Positions 1-7,598 of a DNA stretch of 23,035 nt are shown here, in pieces; positions within the stretch are counted from its first letter, which is position 1; each line of letters starts with the position of its first letter. The notes beneath the pieces are model-generated. The model searched no databases, was not told the origin of the DNA, and saw only the letters and a list, made by a program, of their open reading frames with translations. Made by a program: the position numbers and the translations under genes. Source of the stretch: Candidatus Hydrogenedentota bacterium (lineage in GTDB: Bacteria > Hydrogenedentota > Hydrogenedentia > Hydrogenedentales > SLHB01); contig SLHB01000063.1 of assembly GCA_007136375.1 (NCBI GenBank), forward strand, positions 1-23,035. Reading direction: 5' to 3'.

Positions 1-1877
1 CGTTTCCCGTGGTGTTCATCACCGGCCGCGAAACGCATGTCTCGGCTTGGCGCTCCCTGACCAACCGCACGGCCAACATGGACGTCTTGATCAGTATGGG
101 CAGCCTCCCGCCCTACTTCATCGGTCTCGTCGGCTTTGTCTATCCGATGACGTCGTTCATCGAAATGGCGGCGACGATCATGACCTTCCATCTGGTGGGA
201 CGTTACCTTGAAATCCGTTCCAAGGGTAGGGCCTCGCAAGCCATCCGCCGTCTATTGACGCTCGGCGCCAAGACCGCGCTGGTGGAGCGGGACGGGCAGG
301 AAATCGAAACGCCGGTCAAGGAATTGAATCCCGGCGATGTCATGATAGTGAAACCGGGACAGAAGATTCCTACCGATGGCGAGATCATCGAGGGGACGAG
401 CCACATTGACGAGTCGATCGCCACGGGGGAATCCGCGCCCGTTGAGAAGCAACCGGGCGACGCGGTGATCGGGGCGACCATCAACAGCGAAGGCTTGTTA
501 AGAGTCAAGGCGACGCGCGTGGGCAAGGACACCTTCCTGTCCCAGGTCATTCGGTTGGTGCAAGAAGCCCAAAGCTCGAAGGTGCCCATTCAGGCGCTCG
601 CGGACCGGGTTACCAGTTACTTCGTACCGGCGGTCATCTTTATTGCGCTAGCCAGTTTCGCGATGTGGTTGCTGTTCGACGCACAGCTTGAGCCGATACT
701 CGCTTGGGGAGCGTCTTTCCTGCCGTGGGTCGATCCCGGGCTGCCGCCAATTTTGCTGGCGACGCTGGCGGCCATCGCCGTTCTTGTGATTGCGTGCCCC
801 TGCGCGTTGGGCCTGGCCACGCCCACGGCGTTAATGGTGGGCTCGGGCATGGGGGCCGAGCGCGGCGTGCTGCTCCGGAGCGGCGAGGCTATTCAGGCGA
901 TCAAGGATGTCCGTACGATTCTACTCGACAAGACGGGCACGATAACGAAGGGCAAGCCCACGCTAACCGACGTCGAGGCCGCCGATGAACGCGATAAACA
1001 CGAGATCTTGGCGCTGGCCGCCGCTGTCGAATCCGGCTCCGAGCATCCCATCGCAAGGGCTGTGGTCGAAGGAGCAAAGAACAGGGAAGTCGACATCCCC
1101 CGCCTCGAACAGTTCGAAGCCCTCACCGCCCGTGGCGTCAAAGGCGTTGTGAACGGCAGCGTCGTGCATGTCGGCAGCACGCGCCTCGCCGACGAAAACG
1201 GCGTCGATATCAGCGCCCTGCGGGAGGTCTTCTCCGGGCTCGAAAGCGAGGGCAAGACCGTGTTCCTCGTTTTGGTCGACGGCGAGGCCGCCGGCGTCAT
1301 CGCCGTGGCTGACACAGTGAAGGAAGACTCGAAGCACGCGATTCAAGCGCTCAAGGGTATGGGATTTCATGTTGTAATGATCACTGGCGACAACGAGCGA
1401 ACCGCCCGAGCCATCGCCGAACAGGTGGGCGTCGAAGACGTTCGGGCAGGCGTGTTGCCGGAAGGTAAGGTCGAGGCGGTGCGCGAGTTTCAAACGCAGA
1501 CGGGTGAGCCGGTGGCTATGGTGGGCGACGGCATCAACGACGCGCCAGCTCTCAAGCAGGCCAATGTCGGCATCGCCATTGGCGCGGGCGCCGATGTCGC
1601 CATTGAAGCGGCGGACGTCACGCTCGTGCGTGGCGAGCTCAGCGCGGTGGTTGAAGCGGTGCGTTTATCCCGAGCCACGTTCCGCAAGATCGTCCAGAAC
1701 CTGTTTTGGGCGTGGATCTATAATGTCGTGGCAATTCCAATTGCGGCCGTTGGCCTGCTCCACCCCATGATCGGCGTCATCGCCATGGTCGCCAGTTCAT
1801 TGTCCGTGGTGGGCAACTCCCTCCTGCTACGCAAGGCCCGCCTGGGAAGGCCTACTGCAGAACGGCGCCCCACGTGA
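1..1877 (+). CDS. copA: Copper-exporting P1B-type ATPase, 5'-truncated by window edge
   Basis: Inner-membrane ATPase that pumps Cu(+) out of the cytoplasm using ATP. The reading frame is open to the left edge, so any N-terminal metal-binding domain and the first membrane helices lie outside the window. Numbering from the GTG at position 9, I see the actuator motif TGES (139-142), the metal-site helix ACPCALGLATP with Cys263-Pro264-Cys265, the phosphorylation motif DKTGT (Asp307), the HP motif (His346-Pro347) and the hinge GDGINDAP (506-513). The last two helices carry Tyr571-Asn572 and Met593..Ser596-Ser597, which in this family mark the Cu(+)/Ag(+) subgroup (P1B-1). The stop is followed after 53 bases by a TolC-like gene on the same strand, which suggests joint metal efflux. 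Ag(+) as a substrate cannot be excluded. The family call is certain; the metal is well supported. Confidence 0.93.
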   Translation, partial: FPVVFITGRETHVSAWRSLTNRTANMDVLISMGSLPPYFIGLVGFVYPMTSFIEMAATIMTFHLVGRYLEIRSKGRASQAIRRLLTLGAKTALVERDGQEIETPVKELNPGDVMIVKPGQKIPTDGEIIEGTSHIDESIATGESAPVEKQPGDAVIGATINSEGLLRVKATRVGKDTFLSQVIRLVQEAQSSKVPIQALADRVTSYFVPAVIFIALASFAMWLLFDAQLEPILAWGASFLPWVDPGLPPILLATLAAIAVLVIACPCALGLATPTALMVGSGMGAERGVLLRSGEAIQAIKDVRTILLDKTGTITKGKPTLTDVEAADERDKHEILALAAAVESGSEHPIARAVVEGAKNREVDIPRLEQFEALTARGVKGVVNGSVVHVGSTRLADENGVDISALREVFSGLESEGKTVFLVLVDGEAAGVIAVADTVKEDSKHAIQALKGMGFHVVMITGDNERTARAIAEQVGVEDVRAGVLPEGKVEAVREFQTQTGEPVAMVGDGINDAPALKQANVGIAIGAGADVAIEAADVTLVRGELSAVVEAVRLSRATFRKIVQNLFWAWIYNVVAIPIAAVGLLHPMIGVIAMVASSLSVVGNSLLLRKARLGRPTAERRPT

Positions 1878-1930
1878 ACCCACGCGCCAAGGCGGCAATC
1901 CAGAACAACGAACAGACGAGGTAAAGTCGT

Positions 1931-3391
1931 ATGGAACTCCTGTTGATCATGGCGGCATTCGCGCTGAGCGAACCGGAGCCGCCCGTTATATATGCCGGCA
2001 ATGAAGAACTTGAACGCTACCTATTGGAAGCCGCGGAGAACCACCCCAGCCTCCTTCAACGCTACGAGGAATGGCGGGCGGGCCTTCAGCGCATTCCACA
2101 GGCGGAATCCTTGGACGACCCCATGTTCAGCTACACCTACTTCATCCGGGCGGACCAGGAAGTCTTCGGCCTGATGCTTTCCCAGCGCTTCCCCTGGTTC
2201 GGCAGGCTGCGGGAACGGGGCGCCCAGGCCGCGGCGGAGGCGGAAGCCGCCCTGGCCCAGCTCTACGGCGCGCGCAACGCCCTGTTCGCCCGCGTGAAGG
2301 AGGCCTATCACGAGTACGCGTACCTCGCGCGGCGGCTGGACGTGCTGGAGGAGCAAATCGAGCTGCTGGAATTCATGGAGGAGTCCCTCGAAGGCTTGTA
2401 CGCCGTGGGGATCGTCCGGCAAGACGATCTCTTCCGCCTCGAGATCGAAATCACCCGGCTTATGGACCAGTACAACGAGATCGTCGACCTCCGTCCCGCG
2501 GCTTCGGCCCAACTTTCCGAAGCCCTCGGCCGGGAGGACCACGAAATCCTCCCCTGGCCGGACGACACGGCGGCGCCGCCAGAGCCCCCTCCGGCCCCTA
2601 TCGTATCCGCCCGGATCCGCATGGCCCATCCGGACTTGCAGGCCTTGGAGCACATCCGCGACAGCCGCCGGAGCGCGGTCGCTCTCGCCGAATTGGAACG
2701 CTATCCCGACATCACCGTGGGCCTCGGCTTCGAACGCATGGAGCGGGAACGGCGCCGGCCCGCCGTGGGCCCCGCCCTGGAAACGCTAGGCGCCATGGAA
2801 CGGCTCGCCACGGGCTCATCCATGGGCCCCTTGGGCGCGGCCATGGATCTGAACGCCGTCCGTACGTTCCGGGAGCGGACCGAACCACCGGAGATGCGAG
2901 ACATGTTCATGGTAACGGTCAGCATGAACCTGCCCGTGCGGCGTCAGCGCATCGCCGGCGGCATCGCCGAGGCGAAGGCCGAGGAGCGCGCCGTGCAACA
3001 CGAGCACCGAGCCCGCATGCAAGCTTTGGACCGGGACGCGCGGATGGCTTTGTTCCGCATTCAGGACGCGAAACGGCGCTATGAACTGCAACGGGACAGC
3101 CTTATTCCTCAGATGGAGGAGACATTCGAAAGCCTGGAGCGCAGCTACGGCAGCGGCGTCACCAATGTGAACTTCATCGACGTCCTCGACGCCCAGCGCA
3201 CTCTGTTGGAGCTCGAACTCGAGAAGATCGGCGCACTCCGGGATTGGCGCGTGGCCGTGGCCGAACTCGAGGAGCTCATGGGCGGTCCTTGGGCCTCCGA
3301 GGCCTACGACGCTATGGACGCGGACCCGTTCTCGGATTTCGAAGTGGAAGACTTGCCGAGCCCAGTCTCGGCGCCTTCTTCGGAGGAATGA
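1931..3391 (+). CDS. TolC-family outer-membrane efflux protein
   Basis: Outer-membrane channel of the OEP/TolC family (486 aa), expected to form a trimeric barrel plus periplasmic helical tunnel. Two copies of the long helical repeat are visible. The first (residues about 25-200) contains the conserved HPSLLQRYEEWRAG region. The second (about 340-465) has the typical GSGVTNVNFIDVLDAQRTLLE signature and ends in AELEELMGG. Directly downstream of copA, it is probably the outer-membrane part of a copper/heavy-metal exporter (CusC/CzcC-like), but no membrane-fusion or RND gene is in the window; these may lie upstream. GAGG about 9 bases before the ATG serves as ribosome binding site, and an in-frame stop at 1922 rules out an earlier start. 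Oddity: the short hydrophobic start (MELLLIMAAFALS) has no basic residue, so the signal peptide is atypical. Confidence 0.85.
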   Translation: MELLLIMAAFALSEPEPPVIYAGNEELERYLLEAAENHPSLLQRYEEWRAGLQRIPQAESLDDPMFSYTYFIRADQEVFGLMLSQRFPWFGRLRERGAQAAAEAEAALAQLYGARNALFARVKEAYHEYAYLARRLDVLEEQIELLEFMEESLEGLYAVGIVRQDDLFRLEIEITRLMDQYNEIVDLRPAASAQLSEALGREDHEILPWPDDTAAPPEPPPAPIVSARIRMAHPDLQALEHIRDSRRSAVALAELERYPDITVGLGFERMERERRRPAVGPALETLGAMERLATGSSMGPLGAAMDLNAVRTFRERTEPPEMRDMFMVTVSMNLPVRRQRIAGGIAEAKAEERAVQHEHRARMQALDRDARMALFRIQDAKRRYELQRDSLIPQMEETFESLERSYGSGVTNVNFIDVLDAQRTLLELELEKIGALRDWRVAVAELEELMGGPWASEAYDAMDADPFSDFEVEDLPSPVSAPSSEE

Positions 3392-3454
3392 CCCGGCCGA
3401 GCCAGACAATCGCGCTAACACAAATGATTCCACTCCAAATCAACAGGAATAGTC

Positions 3455-3483
3455 TTGAAATAGACGTGTAATCCGATTAGGCT
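3455..3483 (+). promoter_or_regulatory. Candidate sigma-70 promoter for the propeller/dockerin gene
   Basis: In the AT-richer 144-base gap before the gene, TTGAAA (3455-3460) is followed after 17 bases by TAGGCT (3478-3483). The -35 match is good and the -10 match is weak (3 of 6), so this is only a candidate. Confidence 0.25.
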
Positions 3484-3535
3484 TTGCAGAATTTGGTGGG
3501 GATCCGCCTTAACGAAGCCAACGGAGGACACGTCC

Positions 3536-5914
3536 ATGCCGTCTGCCCGGAGTCATTCTCGCCGCTACTGCTGTTATATTGCGACCCTTCTTTATATAAT
3601 AACACCCTTCGCGCCGGCCGCCCACGCTGAAGGCGCCGTCCTTCCCCGGGAAGACGTCTGGGTCACCGACGGGGAAGTTTCCAACGTCATCCCCACGGAC
3701 GGCCTCGTCTATCTCGGCGGCAGCTTCTCGTACGTCGGCCCGAACACGGGCGGCGGCGCCCCGGTGGACCTCGACACGCGGATCGCCCTCGAACTCGCGC
3801 CCCGCATGAGCAGCGCCGTGTGGGACGCCGTCCCCGACGGGACCGGCGGATGGTTCGTGGCGGGCGCCTTTACGGACGTAGCTGGCAGCGGCCTCGGCCA
3901 TCTGGTCCGGATTCGGCCGGATGGGTCCCTCGACCCGGGCTGGGCGCCGAACCCAGACGGCGCGGTCCATGCGCTGGCGCTTTCGGGCTCGACCTTGTAC
4001 CTCGGCGGATTCTTTGAGGCCGTGGATGGCTTGCCCCGTACACGCGTCGCGGCCGTGGACGCCACGACGGGCGACGTGCTCGCATGGAGCGCCAGCGTCA
4101 GCGGCGTCGTGCGCGCCTTGGAGGTGTCCGGCTCCACCCTCTACATTGGCGGACAGTTGGGAGCCGTCAATGGCGAGGCGCGGAGCGGTCTGGGCGCGGT
4201 AGACGCTCACACCGGCGCGCTCCTGCCTTGGGATCCCAACGCGAACGACGTGATCTGGTCCCTCGCCGCGGCGGACGGCGTGGTCTTTGCGGGCGGCCGC
4301 TTCTCGAACATCGGCGGGCAGGACCGCTGGCGCGTGGCGGCGCTAGACCCGGCGACGGGCGCGGCCCAGGATTGGAATCCCGCGCCGAACACAACCCACG
4401 AAGTTCGCGGCTTGTTGGTCCGGGGCGGCACGCTCTATGTCGGCGGCTGGTACACCCAGATCGCGGGCGAACCCCGTAACAGCGTGGCCGCCTTCGACAT
4501 CGGGACGGGCGGCCTCCTCCCTGGTTGGGACCACGCGCTGACCGGCGCCGTGCTAACCATGGACGAGGCCGGCGGCGTCCTGTACATCGGCGGCAACTTC
4601 ATCGGATTCCCCAACCCGGGCGGCGTCGGGGCCACCACCTTGTCCGCCGCGTTGGACGCCACGACAGGCGAACCGCTCCCGTGGCGGCCCAACGTGGGCG
4701 TCGGCGATAATGTGTACGCCGTGTCCGCGTCCGGGAGCAGCCTCTACGTGGGCGGCGACATCGTCAGCGTGGGCGGCGTGGATCGGCGCGGCCTCGCGGC
4801 GCTAGACCAGGAAACAGGACGGCCCACGGCCTGGCATCCCGACGTCCGCCACGGAAACGTGTCCAGCATGGCCCTCACGGACGGCGGGACCCTCTATATC
4901 TCCGGCGGTTTCCGGGAAGTGGCCGGAGAATCCCGGGAGAGGATCGCCGCCGTCGACGCCGCCACCGGAACATTGCGGGATTGGGCGCCCGACGTGGGCG
5001 GAACCAGCGCCGCGGTCCATACCTTCTTCCTCACGGAAGACGCCGTGTACATTGGGGGCACGTTCAACAGCGTCGGCACGGCCATCCAGCCCTATCTCGC
5101 CGCTGTCGATCGCGTTACCGGCGAGGCCACGCCTTGGAACCCAGGCGCGAACGGCCCGGTGACCCACCTCCTGCCCGCCGGAAACCGGGTGTACGCGGCG
5201 GGCTCGTTCACCACCATCGGCGGCGCCGCCCGCGCGCGCCTCGCCATGCTGGACGCCGCCACGGGGGAAGCGGACGAAGCCTGGAACCCCGCGCCGAACC
5301 AGACGGTGCTCAGCCTCGCGCTATCACCGTCGGGCGAAACCCTCTACGTTGGCGGGCAATTCGGCGCCATCGGCGGGCAGTCGCGAAACCGCATCGCCGC
5401 GCTCAACGCTTTCACCGGCGAGCCCACCCAGTGGAACCCCGGCATCGCCGGCCTGACGGGCGCGCTCAACCGCGTCGACGCGATCACGCCCGTCAACGGC
5501 TTGGTCTACATTGGCGGCGCCTTCAACATTGCCGGAGGCCAGCCCCGGGGCCGGGCGGCCGCCATCAGCGCCGCCACCGGCGAGCCCACGCCATGGAATC
5601 CACAGATCGAATCCCATCGCGTCACGGCGCTGGCGGTCACTCCGGAAGCGGTGTACGCGGGCGGTGTCTTCGACCGCGTCGGCGGCGAGGCGTGGCCGAA
5701 TTTCGCGGAGTTCCCAAGGGCGGACCAGGCGCCCCCGGGCAATCCTCTGGACGTCAACAACGACGGCGCGGTGGACGCCGTGGACATTCAGCTCGTTATC
5801 AACGCCGTCCTGGGCCGCGACATCTCACCCTACAACGGCGACGTAAACGGCGACAACGAAGTGAACGCCGTAGACATTCAACTGGTCGTCAACGCCGCCC
5901 TGGGGCTGACGTAG
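3536..5914 (+). CDS. Secreted beta-propeller repeat protein with C-terminal type I dockerin
   Basis: Exported protein of unknown function (792 aa). Residues 1-31 look like a signal peptide: Arg-rich start, hydrophobic core, probable cleavage after Ala-His-Ala. Residues about 45-725 hold 14 copies of a repeat of about 45-55 residues built around LYIGGxF-x(4)-GxxRxxLAALDAxTGxxxxWxP, resembling delta-60/DUF5122-type and PQQ-like propeller blades. Fourteen would suit two seven-bladed propellers (inference). Residues about 739-790 form a dockerin: two calcium-loop repeats (DVNNDGAVDAVD and DVNGDNEVNAVD), each followed by a matching helix (IQLVINAVLG, IQLVVNAALG). No cohesin partner is visible. A strong ribosome binding site GGAGGA (3523-3528) lies 7 bases before the ATG. 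Gene limits are certain. It probably acts outside the cell in adhesion or polymer binding, but the sequence does not show a ligand. Confidence 0.85.
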   Translation: MPSARSHSRRYCCYIATLLYIITPFAPAAHAEGAVLPREDVWVTDGEVSNVIPTDGLVYLGGSFSYVGPNTGGGAPVDLDTRIALELAPRMSSAVWDAVPDGTGGWFVAGAFTDVAGSGLGHLVRIRPDGSLDPGWAPNPDGAVHALALSGSTLYLGGFFEAVDGLPRTRVAAVDATTGDVLAWSASVSGVVRALEVSGSTLYIGGQLGAVNGEARSGLGAVDAHTGALLPWDPNANDVIWSLAAADGVVFAGGRFSNIGGQDRWRVAALDPATGAAQDWNPAPNTTHEVRGLLVRGGTLYVGGWYTQIAGEPRNSVAAFDIGTGGLLPGWDHALTGAVLTMDEAGGVLYIGGNFIGFPNPGGVGATTLSAALDATTGEPLPWRPNVGVGDNVYAVSASGSSLYVGGDIVSVGGVDRRGLAALDQETGRPTAWHPDVRHGNVSSMALTDGGTLYISGGFREVAGESRERIAAVDAATGTLRDWAPDVGGTSAAVHTFFLTEDAVYIGGTFNSVGTAIQPYLAAVDRVTGEATPWNPGANGPVTHLLPAGNRVYAAGSFTTIGGAARARLAMLDAATGEADEAWNPAPNQTVLSLALSPSGETLYVGGQFGAIGGQSRNRIAALNAFTGEPTQWNPGIAGLTGALNRVDAITPVNGLVYIGGAFNIAGGQPRGRAAAISAATGEPTPWNPQIESHRVTALAVTPEAVYAGGVFDRVGGEAWPNFAEFPRADQAPPGNPLDVNNDGAVDAVDIQLVINAVLGRDISPYNGDVNGDNEVNAVDIQLVVNAALGLT

Positions 5915-5933
5915 CGCCGGACCCTCATGGCTA

Positions 5934-5973
5934 CGCCTGGGTAGGTTTGCCGCCCCGCGGTCCTACCCAGGCG
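5934..5973 (+). terminator. Perfect 12-bp stem-loop after the propeller gene
   Basis: CGCCTGGGTAGG (5934-5945) and its exact reverse complement (5962-5973) enclose a 16-base loop, starting 20 bases after the stop codon at 5914. No T-run follows, so it may be a weak or Rho-assisted terminator or an mRNA 3'-end protector. Confidence 0.5.
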
Positions 5974-6076
5974 TTGGCCTTATCGCCTCGCGGCCGCCCC
6001 TTCACGGCGGTCTACTCCGCGCGCAACCCCTTGCAGCCACGCGGCTTGCGCGCGTCCTCCCCGCCCGCCGCGGGAT

Positions 6077-6092
6077 TGGCACATGCCTTGCT
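6077..6092 (+). promoter_or_regulatory. Sigma-54 (-24/-12) promoter of the activator-like gene
   Basis: TGGCACATGCCTTGCT matches the RpoN consensus TGGCACG-N4-TTGCW with one mismatch (A for G at the seventh base). GG (6078-6079) and GC (6090-6091) have exactly the required 10-base spacing. The predicted start of transcription near 6103 leaves a leader of about 19 bases containing the AAAGGAG ribosome binding site, so the real gene start is the ATG at 6122, not the in-frame ATG at 6083 inside this promoter. Confidence 0.75.
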
Positions 6093-6121
6093 CCTCGTTC
6101 GCTCCGGAAAAGGAGTTATGC

Positions 6122-7117
6122 ATGTCTGACCAATCTGAAGCGTTCTGGCAGATGCCGGAGTTGCCCATCGAGGCGTCGGCCGCCATGAGCGCCGTCTACG
6201 ACTGGGTCCGCCGCATCGCGCCGAGCGACGCGCCCGTGCTCATTACGGGCGAGCGGGGCACGGGCAAACCTCACATCGCCCGGTTGGTGCACGAGAAAAG
6301 CCCCCGGGCGCGGGGCGCCTTCGTAACGGTGCGATGGCCCGAGCTGACCGAAGCCTTCGTGGAAAGCCAACTGTTTGGCGCGGTCCCCGGCGCCCAGGGC
6401 GACTTTCCCGGAGGACGCGGCGGATTATTGGAGGAAGCGCACCGGGGCGCCTTGTTTCTCGAAGAGATCAGCGACTTTTCCCTGGCCACCCAACGGAAAC
6501 TGTTGCGCTACCTCCGCGAGGGGGCGTTCGAAAGGTTGGGCGGCCACACCCTGGTCCGTCCGGACGCGCGGCTCATCGTGGCGACAAGCCACGACCCCGC
6601 CCAACTCGCCGAACAAGGCCGGCTCAACCCGGCGCTCTTCGAAGCCCTCCGCGTCCTGACCGTTCACGTGCCGCCCCTCCGCGAATGCAAGGCCGACATC
6701 CTCCCCCTGGCCAACGCCTTCCTCCATCGCCACGCCCGCCTGGCGGGAAGGACCCCGCCGCAACTGGGCGTTCACGCCGTGAGCGCGCTGTTGGCCCATG
6801 GGTGGCCCGGCAACTTGCATGAGCTTGACCAATGCATGGAGCGCGCCGCCTTGGTTTGCGAAGGCCGCCAAGTCAAGCCGGAACATCTCCCGGGCCATCT
6901 CCGCGCCGCGGAGGACATGGGCGCCAGCGAAGACAGCGCGGAAGACCTCCAAGCCACCTTGGACAACGTCGAGCGCGCCCTGATCATCGACGCGCTGCGG
7001 AGGAGCCACGGGAACCAAGCCCGCGCCGCACACCTTCTCGGCATTACCGAGCGCCTCATGGGCCTGCGCGTCCGAAAATATGGGATCGACCCGAAGTCGT
7101 TCCGCACCGGCCGGTAG
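6122..7117 (+). CDS. Degenerate sigma-54-activator homologue (AAA+ and Fis-type HTH), PspF-like
   Basis: A 331-aa homologue of bacterial enhancer-binding proteins with only the AAA+ domain (about 12-265) and a C-terminal Fis-type helix-turn-helix (about 280-323, HGNQARAAHLLGITER, NifA/PspF-like); no receiver, GAF or PAS domain. Walker A is kept (GERGTGK, 43-49). Other key motifs have changed. The sigma-54-contacting GAFTGA loop reads GAQGDF (90-95). The Walker B Asp is Glu (LFLEEI, Glu114). The two arginine-finger positions, aligned to PspF R162/R168, are Asn169 and Ala175. The sensor II Arg of GNxREL is His233. It may therefore bind nucleotide and DNA but not open the sigma-54 promoter complex. 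The ATG at 6122 lies 6 bases after AGGAG. Transcribed from a sigma-54-like promoter and placed just before amtB-glnK, it probably regulates nitrogen genes. It could act with sigma-70, as TyrR and R. capsulatus NtrC (no GAFTGA) do, or act as an inhibitor. Confidence 0.85.
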   Translation: MSDQSEAFWQMPELPIEASAAMSAVYDWVRRIAPSDAPVLITGERGTGKPHIARLVHEKSPRARGAFVTVRWPELTEAFVESQLFGAVPGAQGDFPGGRGGLLEEAHRGALFLEEISDFSLATQRKLLRYLREGAFERLGGHTLVRPDARLIVATSHDPAQLAEQGRLNPALFEALRVLTVHVPPLRECKADILPLANAFLHRHARLAGRTPPQLGVHAVSALLAHGWPGNLHELDQCMERAALVCEGRQVKPEHLPGHLRAAEDMGASEDSAEDLQATLDNVERALIIDALRRSHGNQARAAHLLGITERLMGLRVRKYGIDPKSFRTGR

Positions 7118-7435
7118 CATCTCCCCCTCGAAACCTACCAATCCGTAGCATAAACCATCCTTCACGTAGGCCACGCGCCTTTCATTAGCACGCCCCGTAA
7201 AGCGTAACTCCTTTCTCATCAACGGGTTAGGCGGCGTCCCACGGCTCCGTTACCACGTGGCCCGCATCTTGCTCTGCAGAGACCTGGCGCGAACGGAAGG
7301 CCCTGCGCTAGGCCCTAACGGACCGGCCTGAAAACCTACCGCCTGGTAGCTACGCGGGCCATGGAAGCCACCGGATGGTCCGTCGCGCCCGCCCGCCGCG
7401 GCGTGGACCCCAGCGCCGAAAACCCGCCTAAGTCC

Positions 7436-7454
7436 TTATATAGCAACGATATAA
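7436..7454 (+). promoter_or_regulatory. AT-rich dyad upstream of the amtB promoter, possible activator or IHF site
   Basis: TTATAT (7436-7441) and ATATAA (7449-7454) form a perfect dyad with a 7-base centre, about 30 bases before the -24 element. TTGATA (7456-7461), the core half of an IHF site, follows at once. The position suits an activator or DNA-bending protein; the binding protein is unknown. Confidence 0.3.
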
Positions 7455-7483
7455 CTTGATACGGCCAAGGACGAATAAACGAT

Positions 7484-7499
7484 TGGCACGCATATTGCT
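7484..7499 (+). promoter_or_regulatory. Perfect-consensus sigma-54 (-24/-12) promoter of amtB-glnK
   Basis: TGGCACGCATATTGCT matches every defined base of TGGCACG-N4-TTGCW. GG (7485-7486) and GC (7497-7498) are 10 bases apart. Transcription would start near 7510, giving a leader of about 90 bases before amtB. Nitrogen-limitation control by RpoN is classical for amtB-glnK operons. Confidence 0.85.
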
Positions 7500-7598
7500 T
7501 CACTCTCGGCCATATGAACGCCTGACGGCCTCTTCTCAGGTGACGGTATTCGGATCGGCGGCCACTGACGCCGCCGCAAACGTGAAAGGAACGCGAGG

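Larger units (their letters stand above)
7118..7598 (+). other. 481-base intergenic region upstream of amtB
   Basis: No convincing gene is present. The first part (to about 7430) is GC-rich with short palindromes only: CCACGTGG (7253-7260), CTCTGCAGAG (7272-7281), and CTACC/GGTAG around 7336-7349. The last 170 bases become AT-rich and contain a TTATAT/ATATAA dyad (7436-7454), a sigma-54 promoter (7484-7499), and a leader of about 90 bases with the amtB ribosome binding site. No clear NtrC-type TGCAC-N-GTGCA site was found. Confidence 0.6.

Noticed and set aside
3536..5914. Repeats in this gene considered as a DNA tandem array or CRISPR-like element
   Set aside because: The repeats are protein-level (45-55 residues, divergent in DNA), in frame throughout, and fit a propeller protein.
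6083..6121. Upstream ATG extending the activator-like protein by 13 residues
   Set aside because: It lies inside the -24/-12 promoter, and the ATG at 6122 has a good ribosome binding site.
4981..6129. 382-codon plus-strand frame over the propeller gene end
   Set aside because: Arg/Gly/His-rich shadow of the real frame 3536-5914, and it runs across the stem-loop and sigma-54 promoter.
6425..7222. 265-codon minus-strand frame opposite the activator-like gene
   Set aside because: Lies opposite a clear AAA+/HTH protein; no recognisable domain or ribosome binding site.
7317..7456. Short plus-strand frame with plausible-looking codons (about 46) before the amtB promoter
   Set aside because: Starts right after a stop, lacks a ribosome binding site, overlaps the AT-rich dyad, and resembles no family I know.
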